Source: Streptomyces sp. NBRC 110611 (lineage in GTDB: Bacteria; Actinomycetota; Actinomycetes; Streptomycetales; Streptomycetaceae). Taken from it: a stretch of 64,000 nt of DNA. Below the pieces are notes generated by a model, which was given only the letters and a program-made list of their open reading frames with translations, was not told the origin of the DNA and searched no databases. The stretch lies in assembly GCF_001590865.1 (NCBI RefSeq), contig NZ_BBUY01000002.1, positions 305,713-369,712 on the forward strand. The letters are read 5' to 3'. The translations under genes were made by a program, and so were the position numbers. Position 1 is the first letter of the stretch. Every line of letters begins with the position of its first letter. Of the stretch, positions 18,121-26,991 are shown in pieces.

Positions 18121-19086
18121 TCACCCCGCCGCGGCGGTCGTCTGCGCGTCCAGTGCCACGAGCAGCCAGTCGTGCGCGGCCCCGGGGGTTGTCTCCGGCC
18201 GGCCGCCCGGCGGGGTGATCACCTCGGCCACCAGCTCCCAGTACCGGTCGATCCGCGGGTCGACCGCAAGCTGCCCGGCCAGCAGACGGCGGAAGTCCGG
18301 GGTGTCCCGAGCCGCGTACGCACTCGCGTACGCGGCCACGAAGCTGTCCAGCGCCTCGCCCGGGCACGGTCTCCGGTTCTGGCGCAGCTGCGCGCCCGCC
18401 AGCTCGTACGCCTCGGTCAAGCCCGCGTACAGCACAGCCGCCCCGCGGGCCCCAGCCGCCTTGTGCACCTCGGGCTGTGGCTGCTCTCCCCCCGTACACG
18501 GGCTGGTCACGAAGGCGTTCAGCCGGGTGAAGGCGAGCACCTGGGCCGGATTCGGGTCGTCAGGCGGCTGCGGAACGGCCACCTCCAGGAACGCGGCGGT
18601 CGACCGGGCAGGCATCCGCGGCGGCAGCCAGGCGCGCCAGAACCGGACCAGCGGATCCGTGCTCGGCGGGGTGGTCACCGCGCCGAGCAGGCGCAGCCGG
18701 TCGGCGCGCTCCCCGGGCGGGCACTCCTGCACCAGACGCAGCGCCGCCTCCCGCCAGCGCAGGGACTTGAGCTGGGAGCCGAGTTCGCGCAGCTGCCCCG
18801 CCACGGCACCCTCCAGTACGCCGCTCCCCTTGTCCTCCTCGCCCCCCTCGTCCTCCTCGTCAAGGATTCGGCGCACTTCGGGGACCGGTAGGCCGAGGTT
18901 GCGCAGGGAGCGGATCAGGCGCAGCCGGTCGAGTGCGTCGGGCCCGTACCGGCGGTGCCCGCCGGCGCTGCGGGAGGCCTCCGGCAGCAAGCCGCGGTCG
19001 GAGTAGAAGCGGACGGTCTTGACGGTGACGCCACCCTGCTCGGCGAGTTCGCCGATGCTGCACAGACCGTCGTATGTCGTGAACAC
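18121..19086 (-). CDS. MerR family transcriptional regulator with large effector domain
   Basis: A 321-aa protein starting GTG at 19086. The N-terminus is a MerR winged helix: CSIGELAEQGGVTVKTVRFY, SDRGLLPEASRSAGGHRRYG, then LRLIRSLRNLGLPVPEVRRI. A short acidic EEDEGGEEDKG linker follows, then about 220 residues of a helical C-terminal domain of unknown ligand, much longer than in metal sensors. No metal-binding cysteine pattern is seen, so a small organic ligand is more likely. It is divergent from the double hydrolase gene, and a MerR-type 19-bp-spacer promoter lies between them. Confidence 0.9.
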   Translation of the reverse strand: MFTTYDGLCSIGELAEQGGVTVKTVRFYSDRGLLPEASRSAGGHRRYGPDALDRLRLIRSLRNLGLPVPEVRRILDEEDEGGEEDKGSGVLEGAVAGQLRELGSQLKSLRWREAALRLVQECPPGERADRLRLLGAVTTPPSTDPLVRFWRAWLPPRMPARSTAAFLEVAVPQPPDDPNPAQVLAFTRLNAFVTSPCTGGEQPQPEVHKAAGARGAAVLYAGLTEAYELAGAQLRQNRRPCPGEALDSFVAAYASAYAARDTPDFRRLLAGQLAVDPRIDRYWELVAEVITPPGGRPETTPGAAHDWLLVALDAQTTAAAG

Positions 19087-19117
19087 TTGAACCTCCCTCA
19101 GGGGGAGTTCCTACCGT
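19087..19117 (+). promoter_or_regulatory. MerR-type promoter with 19-bp spacer
   Basis: TTGAAC (-35, 19087-19092) and TACCGT (-10-like, 19112-19117) are separated by 19 bp. A dyad CTCCC-TCAGG-GGGAG is centred in the spacer. An overlong spacer with a central dyad is the signature of promoters that MerR proteins activate by twisting DNA. It points toward the hydrolase gene at 19181. Confidence 0.7.
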
Positions 19118-19180
19118 ACCGGCGAGCGCGGCCGGGGATCGGTCCGGATCCGCGTACGACGGCGTACTGAGGAGAGGGTC

Positions 19181-20719
19181 ATGACTGCATTCATCCTGGT
19201 GTCGGGCGTGTTCACCGGCGCGCACGTGTGGGAGGACACGGCCGCGCGGCTGGCTGCGGCGGGCGCTGACGTGCACACGGCGGCCCTCACCGGGCTCGGC
19301 GGGCCGCGCGGTACCGCCGGGGTCCGCATCGATCTGGAGACGCATATCACCGACGTGCTCGCGGCGATCGACTCGGCCGGCGCGGCGGCCGACGGGGAGA
19401 TCGTCCTGGTCGGCCACGACTACGGGATACACCCGGTGCTGGGCGCCGCCGACCGCCGGACGGAGCGCATCGCCCGGATCGTCTACCTGGACTCGGGGAT
19501 GCCCAAGGACGGCGTCCCGGCCCTGGCCGCGGTGCCTGACCTGTCCCTGCGCGAGCAGTTGGCCCGACGTACCGGCGCGAGCGGGCCGGGCGGGGCGGAC
19601 GGGGGCGACGGGGAGCTGCCGCCCCCGGGCCGCGACGACTGGCAGCGCTGGGGCAGCACCGAGGGCATCCCCGAGGCGGCGTTGGACCGCCTCACCGCCC
19701 TTGCCGCGCCGCAGCCGCTGGGCACCCTGATCCAGCCGCTGCGGCTGACCGGGGCGGTGGCCGCGGTGCCCCTCACCGGGGTGCTGTGCAACGGCAACGG
19801 CGCGAGCATCGAGATGGTCCAGTTGCAGGTGGGCTTCGGCGACCCCGCCCTGCAGGCCCTGACCGCTCCCGGTGTGACGTTCTTCGACCTCCCTACCGGG
19901 CACTGGCCGATGCTGTCCTGCCCCGCCGAGCTGGCGGAGGTCCTGCTGCGGGCCGCGGCCGGCGAGGGGCACCGGCTGGAGCCGGCCGGCGCCGCGGAGC
20001 CGCCGTCACACCTGCGGCCGTTTCTGCTGGACGTACCCGAACTCCCCCGTGAGCGGACGGAGAACGTCGACCTGTACCTGCCCGACGCCCAGGGCCCGCG
20101 TCCGGCGGTGGTGTTCGTCCACGGCGGCCCGGTGCCGGCCGAGGCCCGCCCGACCCCGCGGGACTGGCCGACCTTCGTGGGGTACGCCCGGTACGCGGCC
20201 GAGCAGGGGGTGGTGGGCGTGACCTTCGACCACCGCCTGCACGACCTGGCCGACTACGGGCGCGCCGCCGCGGATGTGGCCGCCGCGGTGGAACTGGTCC
20301 GGGCCGATCCACGGGTGGACGCGGACCGGGTCGCGCTGTGGTTCTTCTCGGGCGGCGGTCTGCTCACGGCGGACTGGCTGGGGGCACCCCCGGCGTGGCT
20401 GCGCTGCCTGGCGGCCAGCTACCCGATCCTGGCGCCGATGCCGAACTGGGGGCTGGCCGGCAGCCGGTTCCATCCGGCGAAGGCGGTGGCGGACGCGGGC
20501 GCCCTGCCCGTCGTGCTCACCCGGGCGGGTCTCGAAATGCCCGAGATCGCCGCCACCGTCGAGGAGTTCCTGGCCATGGCCAAGGACTGCGGGGTGAACG
20601 TCGAGGTCGTCGACGTGCCGCACGGTCACCACGGCTTCGAGACCCGCGACCCGACCGACGAGTCACGCGAGGCCGTGCACCACGCGATGCGCTCGGTGCT
20701 GGCACACCTGACGGCCTGA
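19181..20719 (+). CDS. Tandem alpha/beta hydrolase (two hydrolase domains)
   Basis: A 512-aa protein made of two hydrolase units. The first (about residues 1-265) starts AFILVSGVFTGAHVWEDTA and has its nucleophile elbow as GHDYG, with Asp80 where Ser is usual, and a late histidine in TGHWPML. The second (about 285-512) has the oxyanion segment VFVHGGP, a nucleophile in WFFSGGGLL and the final histidines HGHHGFE, like dienelactone-hydrolase/acyl-peptidase-type enzymes. An Asp nucleophile is typical of epoxide hydrolases and dehalogenases. The gene is probably activated by the divergent MerR. The substrate is unknown. Confidence 0.85.
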   Translation: MTAFILVSGVFTGAHVWEDTAARLAAAGADVHTAALTGLGGPRGTAGVRIDLETHITDVLAAIDSAGAAADGEIVLVGHDYGIHPVLGAADRRTERIARIVYLDSGMPKDGVPALAAVPDLSLREQLARRTGASGPGGADGGDGELPPPGRDDWQRWGSTEGIPEAALDRLTALAAPQPLGTLIQPLRLTGAVAAVPLTGVLCNGNGASIEMVQLQVGFGDPALQALTAPGVTFFDLPTGHWPMLSCPAELAEVLLRAAAGEGHRLEPAGAAEPPSHLRPFLLDVPELPRERTENVDLYLPDAQGPRPAVVFVHGGPVPAEARPTPRDWPTFVGYARYAAEQGVVGVTFDHRLHDLADYGRAAADVAAAVELVRADPRVDADRVALWFFSGGGLLTADWLGAPPAWLRCLAASYPILAPMPNWGLAGSRFHPAKAVADAGALPVVLTRAGLEMPEIAATVEEFLAMAKDCGVNVEVVDVPHGHHGFETRDPTDESREAVHHAMRSVLAHLTA

Positions 20720-20989
20720 ACCAAGCCGGCCGCCTCATGTCGCCTCATGTGCCGGAGACGCCTCGAGAAGGCCGGATCACGGCCGCGTGACGAGCTCGCA
20801 GAAAAGGGTTGGAGCGAGGTGGCACCGCGCTGCTACTTTCGTGGCGGACCGTGAATTCGTCGTCGTATGGAGGTGAGCCCCGTGAACACAGTCACCCATG
20901 GGTGCTCCCTCAACCCGTCACGGTCCGGCGGCTGACGTCGGTGTCGCCAGGAGCGCCTGAGATCGAGGCACTCCTGGAAGGAGACTCCG

Positions 20990-21808
20990 ATGAAGATGAA
21001 CACGAAGCCTTGCGCCTCTTCCACCTCGTCCACCTCTGGCCCGAGCGAGGACGCGGTGATGATCACACGCGTCGCGGACAGGCAGTGGCACGCACTGGAT
21101 GACGACCTGGTGGTCGGCCGCGGGCATGCGGAGCACCGGCCCGACGGGCGCTTGTTCGTCAGTATCGACGCCTGGCACGAGGCCGCCTTCGACCGGCTCG
21201 CCGGGGCGATGCTGGCGGCACTGCCGGCGCCGCTGTACACGGTGGTCGACGAAGCCGACGTCACGCTGACGGCCGGCTGGCAGCGGGCCGGATTCACGGT
21301 CCGGCGCCGCGAGTGGGAGTACGCCGTGCCGACCGACCCACAGGTCACCGGGCTCGCAGCGGTCCTGCCGCCTTCGGGTGTGACGATCGTGCCCGCCGGC
21401 CAAGCGGACGAGAGTCTGCTGCGGGCGGTGGACCGCGCGATCCGCGACGAAGTCGAGGCGACCGTCGGGTGGTGGCAGTCGATGCCCGCGGAGGTCATTG
21501 CCCGCCCCGAAGGCGACACCCTCGTCGACCCGCAGAAGTACGCGGTGGCCGCGGCGCCGGACCGCTACCTGGGTCTGATCCGGGTGGTGACGGTGAACCG
21601 GCCGCGCATCGGGCTGCTCGCGGTCCGGGCCGGCGAGCAGCGCCGCGGCATCGCGCGGGCACTGCTGGCCCACGCACTGGGCACACTGCACCGCTCCGGG
21701 TTCACCACCGCCTTCACCGAAGTGCACGAGTCCCACCACGCGGCCTCGGCGCTGGTGGAAGGCATCGGCGCCCGGCCGGTGGGCAGCAACCTGGAGCTGG
21801 TGCGATGA
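20990..21808 (+). CDS. GNAT family N-acetyltransferase
   Basis: A 272-aa protein. The C-terminal GNAT fold is seen in [20 protein letters not shown], then [21 protein letters not shown]. The ATG at 20990 has an excellent GGAAGGAGACTCCG in front; the in-frame ATG at 21059 also has GAGGAC and would remove a Ser/Thr-rich N-terminal tail. The N-terminal half (to about residue 130) may be a second, degenerate GNAT-like unit. The stop overlaps the IF-1 start (ATGA), so the two are translationally coupled. Confidence 0.85.
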   Translation: MKMNTKPCASSTSSTSGPSEDAVMITRVADRQWHALDDDLVVGRGHAEHRPDGRLFVSIDAWHEAAFDRLAGAMLAALPAPLYTVVDEADVTLTAGWQRAGFTVRRREWEYAVPTDPQVTGLAAVLPPSGVTIVPAGQADESLLRAVDRAIRDEVEATVGWWQSMPAEVIARPEGDTLVDPQKYAVAAAPDRYLGLIRVVTVNRPRIGLLAVRAGEQRRGIARALLAHALGTLHRSGFTTAFTEVHESHHAASALVEGIGARPVGSNLELVR

Positions 21809-22029
21809 CGAAGAACAAGAACGTCATCGAAGTCGAGGGCAGGGTCGTCGAGTGCCTGCGCAGCGCCATGTTCACCGTGCAGCTCGACAACGGCCACCAG
21901 GTGCTCGCACACATCAGCGGGAAGATCCGCAAGAACTACATCAAGATCTACCTGCAAGACCGGGTGCTGGTGCAGCTCCCGCCGTACGACCTGACGCGCG
22001 GCCGGATCGTCTTCCGGTACCGCAACTAA
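21805..22029 (+). CDS. infA: Translation initiation factor IF-1 paralogue
   Basis: A 74-aa single OB-fold protein with the full IF-1 pattern: [40 protein letters not shown], then [22 protein letters not shown]-1 binds the A site of the 30S subunit during initiation. The housekeeping infA of actinobacteria lies in the ribosomal protein cluster (rpmJ/rpsM), so this copy outside that setting is probably an extra paralogue. It differs from usual copies in details such as SAMFTV and [12 protein letters not shown]. It overlaps the upstream acetyltransferase gene by 4 bp, an unusual partnership. Confidence 0.9.
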   Translation: MTKNKNVIEVEGRVVECLRSAMFTVQLDNGHQVLAHISGKIRKNYIKIYLQDRVLVQLPPYDLTRGRIVFRYRN

Positions 22030-22250
22030 CGGCAGCCGGCACCCACCACAGCGGCTGATCCCGGGCCCCGGTCACCACGTTTCCGTGACCGGGACCCGGT
22101 GATGGTCGCACCTCGCGCCTGTGCCCGCACGGGCGCCACTGGTCCTTGTCTCGCCTCCGGACACTCCTTGCTCCCTTGCGCGACACGGCAACCGAATGTC
22201 CGCCCGACGTCGACCTCCACGGTGCATAGTGTGTGCATATTTGTGATGGT

Positions 22251-23687
22251 ATGGAGGAGGCCCGCCGTGTCCCTGATCTCCCGTCAGTTCGAGCCGCAAG
22301 GCTGAGCGGGCTTCCCGTGTGTGCGGTGCCGAGCCTGGAGCTGGACGATATCCAGGGCACTGTGCTGCGCCGCCGCCCGGACGACTACCACGGCGTGTAC
22401 CTGCTCTACCGCATCGATGACCCGGCCGCGGCGAAGCGGTCGTTGCGCGAGGTCCTGCCGAAGATCACCAGCGCGGCGGACTGGGAGCTGCCCCGGCCGT
22501 TCACCCTCAACGTCGCCTTCACCTACCGTGGGCTGGCCCGGCTGGGCGTGCCGCAGGAGTCGCTCGCCTCCTTCTCCGAGGAATTCCGGGCCGGCATGGC
22601 CGCTCGCAAGGAGGTTCTCGGCGACCTCGGGGCCAACGACCCCGACAACTGGACCCCGCCGCTGGGCGGCCCCGACGTCCACATCGGGGTGATGATCATC
22701 GCGGAGACGCCCGCGGGACTTCACGAGCCGGTCGACGCTGCCGGGCGCCTTGCCGGGGTGAGTCTCGTGTACCGGCTCGACGTCGGTGTCCCGGTCACCG
22801 GGCGCGAGCACTTCGGGTTCCGGGACGGCATCTCCAGCCCGTACCTGCTCGGCAGCGCCGACCGGCCGCTGCCCGGCCAGGACAGCGTCCAGCCCGGTGA
22901 GTTCGTCTTCGGCTACCCGGACCAGTCCGGGGTGCCGCCGAAGGGACCGGTCCCGGACGTGCTCGGTCGCAACGGCTGCTATCTGGCCTTCCGCCAGATG
23001 CACTCGGACGTCGCCGCGTTCCGCAGGTACCTGCGCGAGACCGCCCGCTCCGCCGAGGACGAGGAGTTGCTCGCCGCCAAGATCGTCGGTCGCTGGCGCA
23101 GCGGCGCCCCGCTCGCGTTGGCACCGGACCACGACGACCCGGAGCTGGGCGCCGACCCGATGCGCAACAACGACTTCCGCTACCAAGACGACCCACGGGG
23201 CTTGTGTGTGCCGCGCGGCGCGCACATCCGGCGCGCCAACCCGAGGGACAGTCTCGTGGACACGGTGGTCGAGACCGGAATCCATCGTGTGCTGCGGCGC
23301 GGCGCCGCGTACGGCCCGGTGCTGCCCGACGGGGTCCTTGAGGACGACGGCGCGGAGCGCGGGATCATCTTCGTCTTCCTGGGCGCCAGTCTGTCCCGGC
23401 AGTTCGAGTTCGTGCAGCAGGTGTGGCTCAACCGCGGCGACTTCGCCGGCCTCGGCACCGAGCGGGACCCGCTGGTCGGCGACAACGCCGGTACCGGCAC
23501 GCACACCATCCCGGCCCGGCCGGTCCGCCGCCGGCTCACCGGCCTGCCCCGGTTCGTGACCGTGCGCGGCGGCGAGTACTGCTTCCTGCCCGGCCTGGCC
23601 GCGCTCACGTGGCTCACCGGGCTGCCCGACCCGGCCGGGGCCCCCTCCACCACGCCGCACTCGTCACGTCCGGAGGACGACAGGTGA
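22251..23687 (+). CDS. Dyp-type peroxidase
   Basis: A protein of about 450-478 aa with Dyp-type heme peroxidase features: LDDIQGTVLRRRPDDYHGVY near the N-terminus, the distal motif FGFRDGIS (catalytic Asp), the proximal heme histidine in PRGAHIRRANPRDS and the conserved C-terminal GGEYCFLPGL. The start is uncertain: ATG at 22251 is used, but GTG codons just before VPSLELDD are possible. No Tat or Sec signal is visible, so it is probably cytosolic. The stop overlaps the GTG of the catalase-like gene (GTGA). Confidence 0.85.
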   Translation: MEEARRVPDLPSVRAARLSGLPVCAVPSLELDDIQGTVLRRRPDDYHGVYLLYRIDDPAAAKRSLREVLPKITSAADWELPRPFTLNVAFTYRGLARLGVPQESLASFSEEFRAGMAARKEVLGDLGANDPDNWTPPLGGPDVHIGVMIIAETPAGLHEPVDAAGRLAGVSLVYRLDVGVPVTGREHFGFRDGISSPYLLGSADRPLPGQDSVQPGEFVFGYPDQSGVPPKGPVPDVLGRNGCYLAFRQMHSDVAAFRRYLRETARSAEDEELLAAKIVGRWRSGAPLALAPDHDDPELGADPMRNNDFRYQDDPRGLCVPRGAHIRRANPRDSLVDTVVETGIHRVLRRGAAYGPVLPDGVLEDDGAERGIIFVFLGASLSRQFEFVQQVWLNRGDFAGLGTERDPLVGDNAGTGTHTIPARPVRRRLTGLPRFVTVRGGEYCFLPGLAALTWLTGLPDPAGAPSTTPHSSRPEDDR

Positions 23688-24832
23688 CACCATCCGAGCT
23701 GAGCTTCACCCCTGTACGGTACGCACCCGATGTCGCGCCGCCGGAACCGGACTTCGACCGGAACCTTCAGCAGGTCATCGACGTCGTCGAGGACTTCGAG
23801 CGGGGCTCGGTGGAGGGCGAGGGCGAACACCGTGCCGTGCGCTTCGCCCACGCGAAGGCGTACGGGCTGGTGCGCGGCACGTTCGAGATCCTCGACGGTG
23901 TTCCGCCCGAGTACGCTCAGGGCATCTACGGCAGGCCCGGGACCCACGACGCGCTGGTCCGCTACTCCAACGGGCTGTCCCATCTGGGCGCCGACCGGAT
24001 GCTGGGCAACGTCGTCGGCATGGCCACCAAGGTGTTCGGGGTGGATGCCACCACCACCCTGCCGGACGAGGCCGCCAGTCACACCATGGACTTCAACATG
24101 ATCAACGGGCCCGTCTTCTTCTGCAACACCGCGGCACACTACACATTCCTGGCGAAGCTCTTCATCGACCTGCCCCAGTACCGGCTCACCGGCCGCAGTG
24201 GCAGCCACCAGATGTTCTACGACTGGGTCACCGGATACGGCACGCTGCCTCCGTCACAGTGGGCCTGGGACGAGCTCGGCGCGATGCTGCGGCTGGGCGA
24301 GCGGGCCCGCTGGCAGAACCTCCTGCTCAGCTCGTTCTTCTCGATGGGAGCGGTGCGCCACGGCGATTACCTCGCCAAACTGCGCATCCGCCCGACGCAC
24401 GCATCGGCGGCCGGCGTGCGGGCCCGCGACCTCGACCCGACGAGTGGGGACGAGGTCTTCCGCCCCGCCCTGATCAGTGAACTCGCCCGCGAGGAGCACG
24501 AGTTCGACTTCCAGGTGCAGCTGTGCGCATCCCTGGAGACCATGCCCGTCGACGACCTCACCGTCGAATGGGAAGAGCACGAGTCCCCCTTCGTGACGGT
24601 CGCCACACTGCGCTTCCCCCGCCAGGACATCGGCGGCGAGGGCAATCTCACCGCCGCCGACGCGCTGTCGTTCACGCCATGGCGCTGTCCACCGGAGCAT
24701 GTGCCGATCGGTTCGATCCAGACCGTCCGCAAGGAGGTGTACCGGCGCTCGTCATTGCTGCGCCACGAGCTGAACGGTCAGCCCCGCTCCGAACCGGCCT
24801 CGGCGGCCGAAGTCCTTCCCGACCCGGCCTGA
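23684..24832 (+). CDS. Catalase-like heme protein
   Basis: A 382-aa protein of the catalase-related family (the y4iL-like group), shorter than true catalases. Readable features are HRAVRFAHAKAYGLVRGTF with the heme-pocket His region, TMDFNMINGPVFF, and a long C-terminal segment with FPRQDIGGEGNLTAADALSF and FTPWRCPPEHVPIGSIQ. Members often act as peroxidases or lipid-hydroperoxide enzymes rather than as strong catalases. The GTG start overlaps the Dyp peroxidase stop and GGAGGACGACAG lies before it, so the two proteins are probably made together. Confidence 0.82.
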   Translation: MTPSELSFTPVRYAPDVAPPEPDFDRNLQQVIDVVEDFERGSVEGEGEHRAVRFAHAKAYGLVRGTFEILDGVPPEYAQGIYGRPGTHDALVRYSNGLSHLGADRMLGNVVGMATKVFGVDATTTLPDEAASHTMDFNMINGPVFFCNTAAHYTFLAKLFIDLPQYRLTGRSGSHQMFYDWVTGYGTLPPSQWAWDELGAMLRLGERARWQNLLLSSFFSMGAVRHGDYLAKLRIRPTHASAAGVRARDLDPTSGDEVFRPALISELAREEHEFDFQVQLCASLETMPVDDLTVEWEEHESPFVTVATLRFPRQDIGGEGNLTAADALSFTPWRCPPEHVPIGSIQTVRKEVYRRSSLLRHELNGQPRSEPASAAEVLPDPA

Positions 24833-24854
24833 CGTCTCCCCGAAAGGGACCCCG

Positions 24855-25412
24855 ATGTACGACTTCGACCCGTCAACCTACCGGCCGATCTCCCCGGACG
24901 TACCTGTCGAGGAGATCGCCGAGCACTTCCAGCGCCCCCGCTCGCAGACCGATGGTGTCGGTCTGCGAGCGGTGAACCGCTCCGAGTTCACCCTGGTGGC
25001 ACCGGTCATCCAGCCGACCGGTCCGGCCGTCTTCCTGGAGCGCGCCGAGAAAGCCTGCATCGAGGCCCCCTACTGGGAGAACCGCCTCGGGACGGTCCAC
25101 GACCTGCGTGTCGCGCTCATCAACGACGGTCAACAGGTGCTGTTCTGCGCGACCTACAGCGACGAGTTCAAGCCCTACGTCGTCGACGTCATCCGCTTCG
25201 CCACCCCCTGGATCGACTACATGTTCACCGACGTCGCAGTGGACTACCCGGGCCTGGCCTCCGACGACGCGATCGCCTACATCGCCAGGCACCAAGTGGA
25301 GGCCCACGTCTGGTACGGCGGACCGAACCCGGAGGCCAGCCCCAGGGACATCGCCAAGAGCATCGCGGTGGCCACCGCGTTCGACACCCTGCTGGACGCC
25401 GCCCAGGGCTGA
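24855..25412 (+). CDS. Unrecognised protein of a peroxidase operon
   Basis: A 185-aa soluble protein starting MYDFDPSTYRPISPD after AAAGGGACC. It has no signal peptide and no known domain. Notable segments are RVALINDGQQVLFCATYSDE, with the only cysteine, and WIDYMFTDVAVDYPGL. It follows the catalase-like gene by 22 bp and is very likely part of the same transcript. A partner or substrate-handling role for the two heme enzymes is plausible but unproven. Confidence 0.7.
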   Translation: MYDFDPSTYRPISPDVPVEEIAEHFQRPRSQTDGVGLRAVNRSEFTLVAPVIQPTGPAVFLERAEKACIEAPYWENRLGTVHDLRVALINDGQQVLFCATYSDEFKPYVVDVIRFATPWIDYMFTDVAVDYPGLASDDAIAYIARHQVEAHVWYGGPNPEASPRDIAKSIAVATAFDTLLDAAQG

Positions 25413-25440
25413 CGGAAGGGCTGACGGAAGGGCTGACGGA
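25406..25440 (+). repeat. 12-bp tandem repeat at a gene end
   Basis: GGGCTGACGGAA occurs almost three times in a row. The first copy contains the stop codon of the 185-aa gene, and the later copies give further in-line TGA triplets. It looks like a recent slippage product with no evident role. Confidence 0.8.
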
Positions 25441-25460
25441 CAGGACGTGCGGTGGAGGGG

Positions 25461-26948
25461 TCAGGCCGTGGGCAGCCATTCCGGGCGCTGGGAGCCGCGC
25501 GGGACGAGCACCTGCCGGTACGCGCCGGGGGTGTCCGACATCTTCACCTGGTCGGTGATGCCCTGGTAGTGGCCGAGCGGGGTTTCGGCAGTGAAGACCT
25601 CGGGGTCCGGGTAGGCGTGGAGTTCACCGGTACCGGCCACCTGCTGCGCGTAGGCCTTGTCGAAGATGCCCATGGAGAGGATCCACAGGGCGACGCGGGA
25701 GAGTGAGACGTGGACGCGGTAGCTGCCGCCGTCGACAGCGCGGCGCCGCAGTGCTTCGGTGATGCCGGCGGTCATGAACCAGGAGACGAGGTAGTCGTTG
25801 ACGACGGTGATGGGCGGCAGGGCCGGTTTGTCGCCGTCGCCCTCCAAGTGCAGCAGGCCGGTGAGCGCGCCCGCGGTCTGGTCGAAGCCGAGGTAGTCCT
25901 TCCACGGTCCGCTCCGCCCGTTCAGCGACACCGTGGCGTGGATCAGACCGGGGCGCCGGGCGATGGCCTCGTCCACGGACAGGCCGATGGAGCTCAGGAA
26001 GCCGGGGCGGCGGTTGGCGAAGAAGACATCGGCACCCGCCTGGAGCTCGTGGATCCTGGCCAGGCCCTCCTTCGTGTACGGGCTCACCATGGCCGAGCGC
26101 ACACCGACACCGGTCGTCAGATACGTGACGTCGTGCTCCAGCTCGTAGGGCCGCCACAGGTTCAGCACGTCCGCTCCGTGCAGGGCCATGGCGCGACCGG
26201 CGCCGGCACCGGCGATGATGTGGCCCATGCCCAGCGCGCGCACGCCGTCCAGCGGGGCGGTGGGGTTTGCGGGCAGCGGCTCGGGGTCGCTGTCACCGAC
26301 CCGGGTGATCTCCACCAGCGGCAGGCCGGCGAGCACCTCGGTGTACTGACGCTCGGTCAGGAACTCGCCGGGGGTGCGGACCATCGGCATGACGCACCCG
26401 GCCTCCGCGCCGGCCTGCTCCAGCTCCCGTGCGTTCCACCGCGCGATCGCGGCCCCGACGTGCTCGGGAACGTCACCGACGCCGAGCAGCTTCTCGGCGG
26501 CGACCTTGATGTTCGGGTAGATGTTGAACGGCATCATCCACCGGCTGTCGGCGGTCCGGTAGAAGTTGTTGGCGAGAGCCATGTTGATGATGGACGGGGT
26601 ACCGCCGGGGTAGCCGTTGAGCAGCTCCCACTTCTGCTCGTAGAACGGGCACAGGCGGTGCGGCCCCACGCGCAGGTCCATGTGGAGGTCCTGGCCACGG
26701 CCGGTGCGGTCCTTCCACAGGGCGGCGACGGCAGCGGACTTGGCGACCATGGCGATGCCGGAGGCCGCGCCGAGGCGCAGGGTGCTGGGCACGACCGGGT
26801 CGGCACCCTCGTAGGTGATCGTGCCGCCGGTGTCCTCCGGCTTCAGCCCTATGCCCGCGAGAACCTCGGCCGTTTCGGCATGGACATCGAACGCGTCGTC
26901 GGTGGCCGGGTCGGCGATGGCCCTGGTGATCTTTTCGGTGAGCGACAT
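25461..26948 (-). CDS. Class III (CaiB/BaiF-like) CoA-transferase
   Basis: A 495-aa protein starting at the ATG at 26948. CoA-transferase III features include LRLGAASGIAMVAKSAA, the WKDRTGRGQDLHMDLR segment, NRRPGFLSSIGLSVDEA and ATVSLNGRSGPWKDYLGFDQ, which resembles the conserved GFDQ/GYD turn after the substrate loop. These enzymes move CoA between acids. The gene order ADC-like, HCDH-like, CoA-transferase on one strand suggests a catabolic operon for a short carboxylic acid under the divergent LysR. The exact acid is not evident. Family length is usually about 400, so this copy is long. Confidence 0.82.
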   Translation of the reverse strand: MSLTEKITRAIADPATDDAFDVHAETAEVLAGIGLKPEDTGGTITYEGADPVVPSTLRLGAASGIAMVAKSAAVAALWKDRTGRGQDLHMDLRVGPHRLCPFYEQKWELLNGYPGGTPSIINMALANNFYRTADSRWMMPFNIYPNIKVAAEKLLGVGDVPEHVGAAIARWNARELEQAGAEAGCVMPMVRTPGEFLTERQYTEVLAGLPLVEITRVGDSDPEPLPANPTAPLDGVRALGMGHIIAGAGAGRAMALHGADVLNLWRPYELEHDVTYLTTGVGVRSAMVSPYTKEGLARIHELQAGADVFFANRRPGFLSSIGLSVDEAIARRPGLIHATVSLNGRSGPWKDYLGFDQTAGALTGLLHLEGDGDKPALPPITVVNDYLVSWFMTAGITEALRRRAVDGGSYRVHVSLSRVALWILSMGIFDKAYAQQVAGTGELHAYPDPEVFTAETPLGHYQGITDQVKMSDTPGAYRQVLVPRGSQRPEWLPTA

Positions 26949-26991
26949 GGTGTTTTCGCTTCTCACGTGTGTTTCGGTGGCGGGGAGGGGG

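Noticed and set aside
22269..22305. A 12-codon ORF (VSLISRQFEPQG) behind GGAGGAGG before the Dyp peroxidase
   Set aside because: It has a good ribosome site and could be a leader peptide, but nothing in its content (no codon run, no hairpin pair) supports attenuation.
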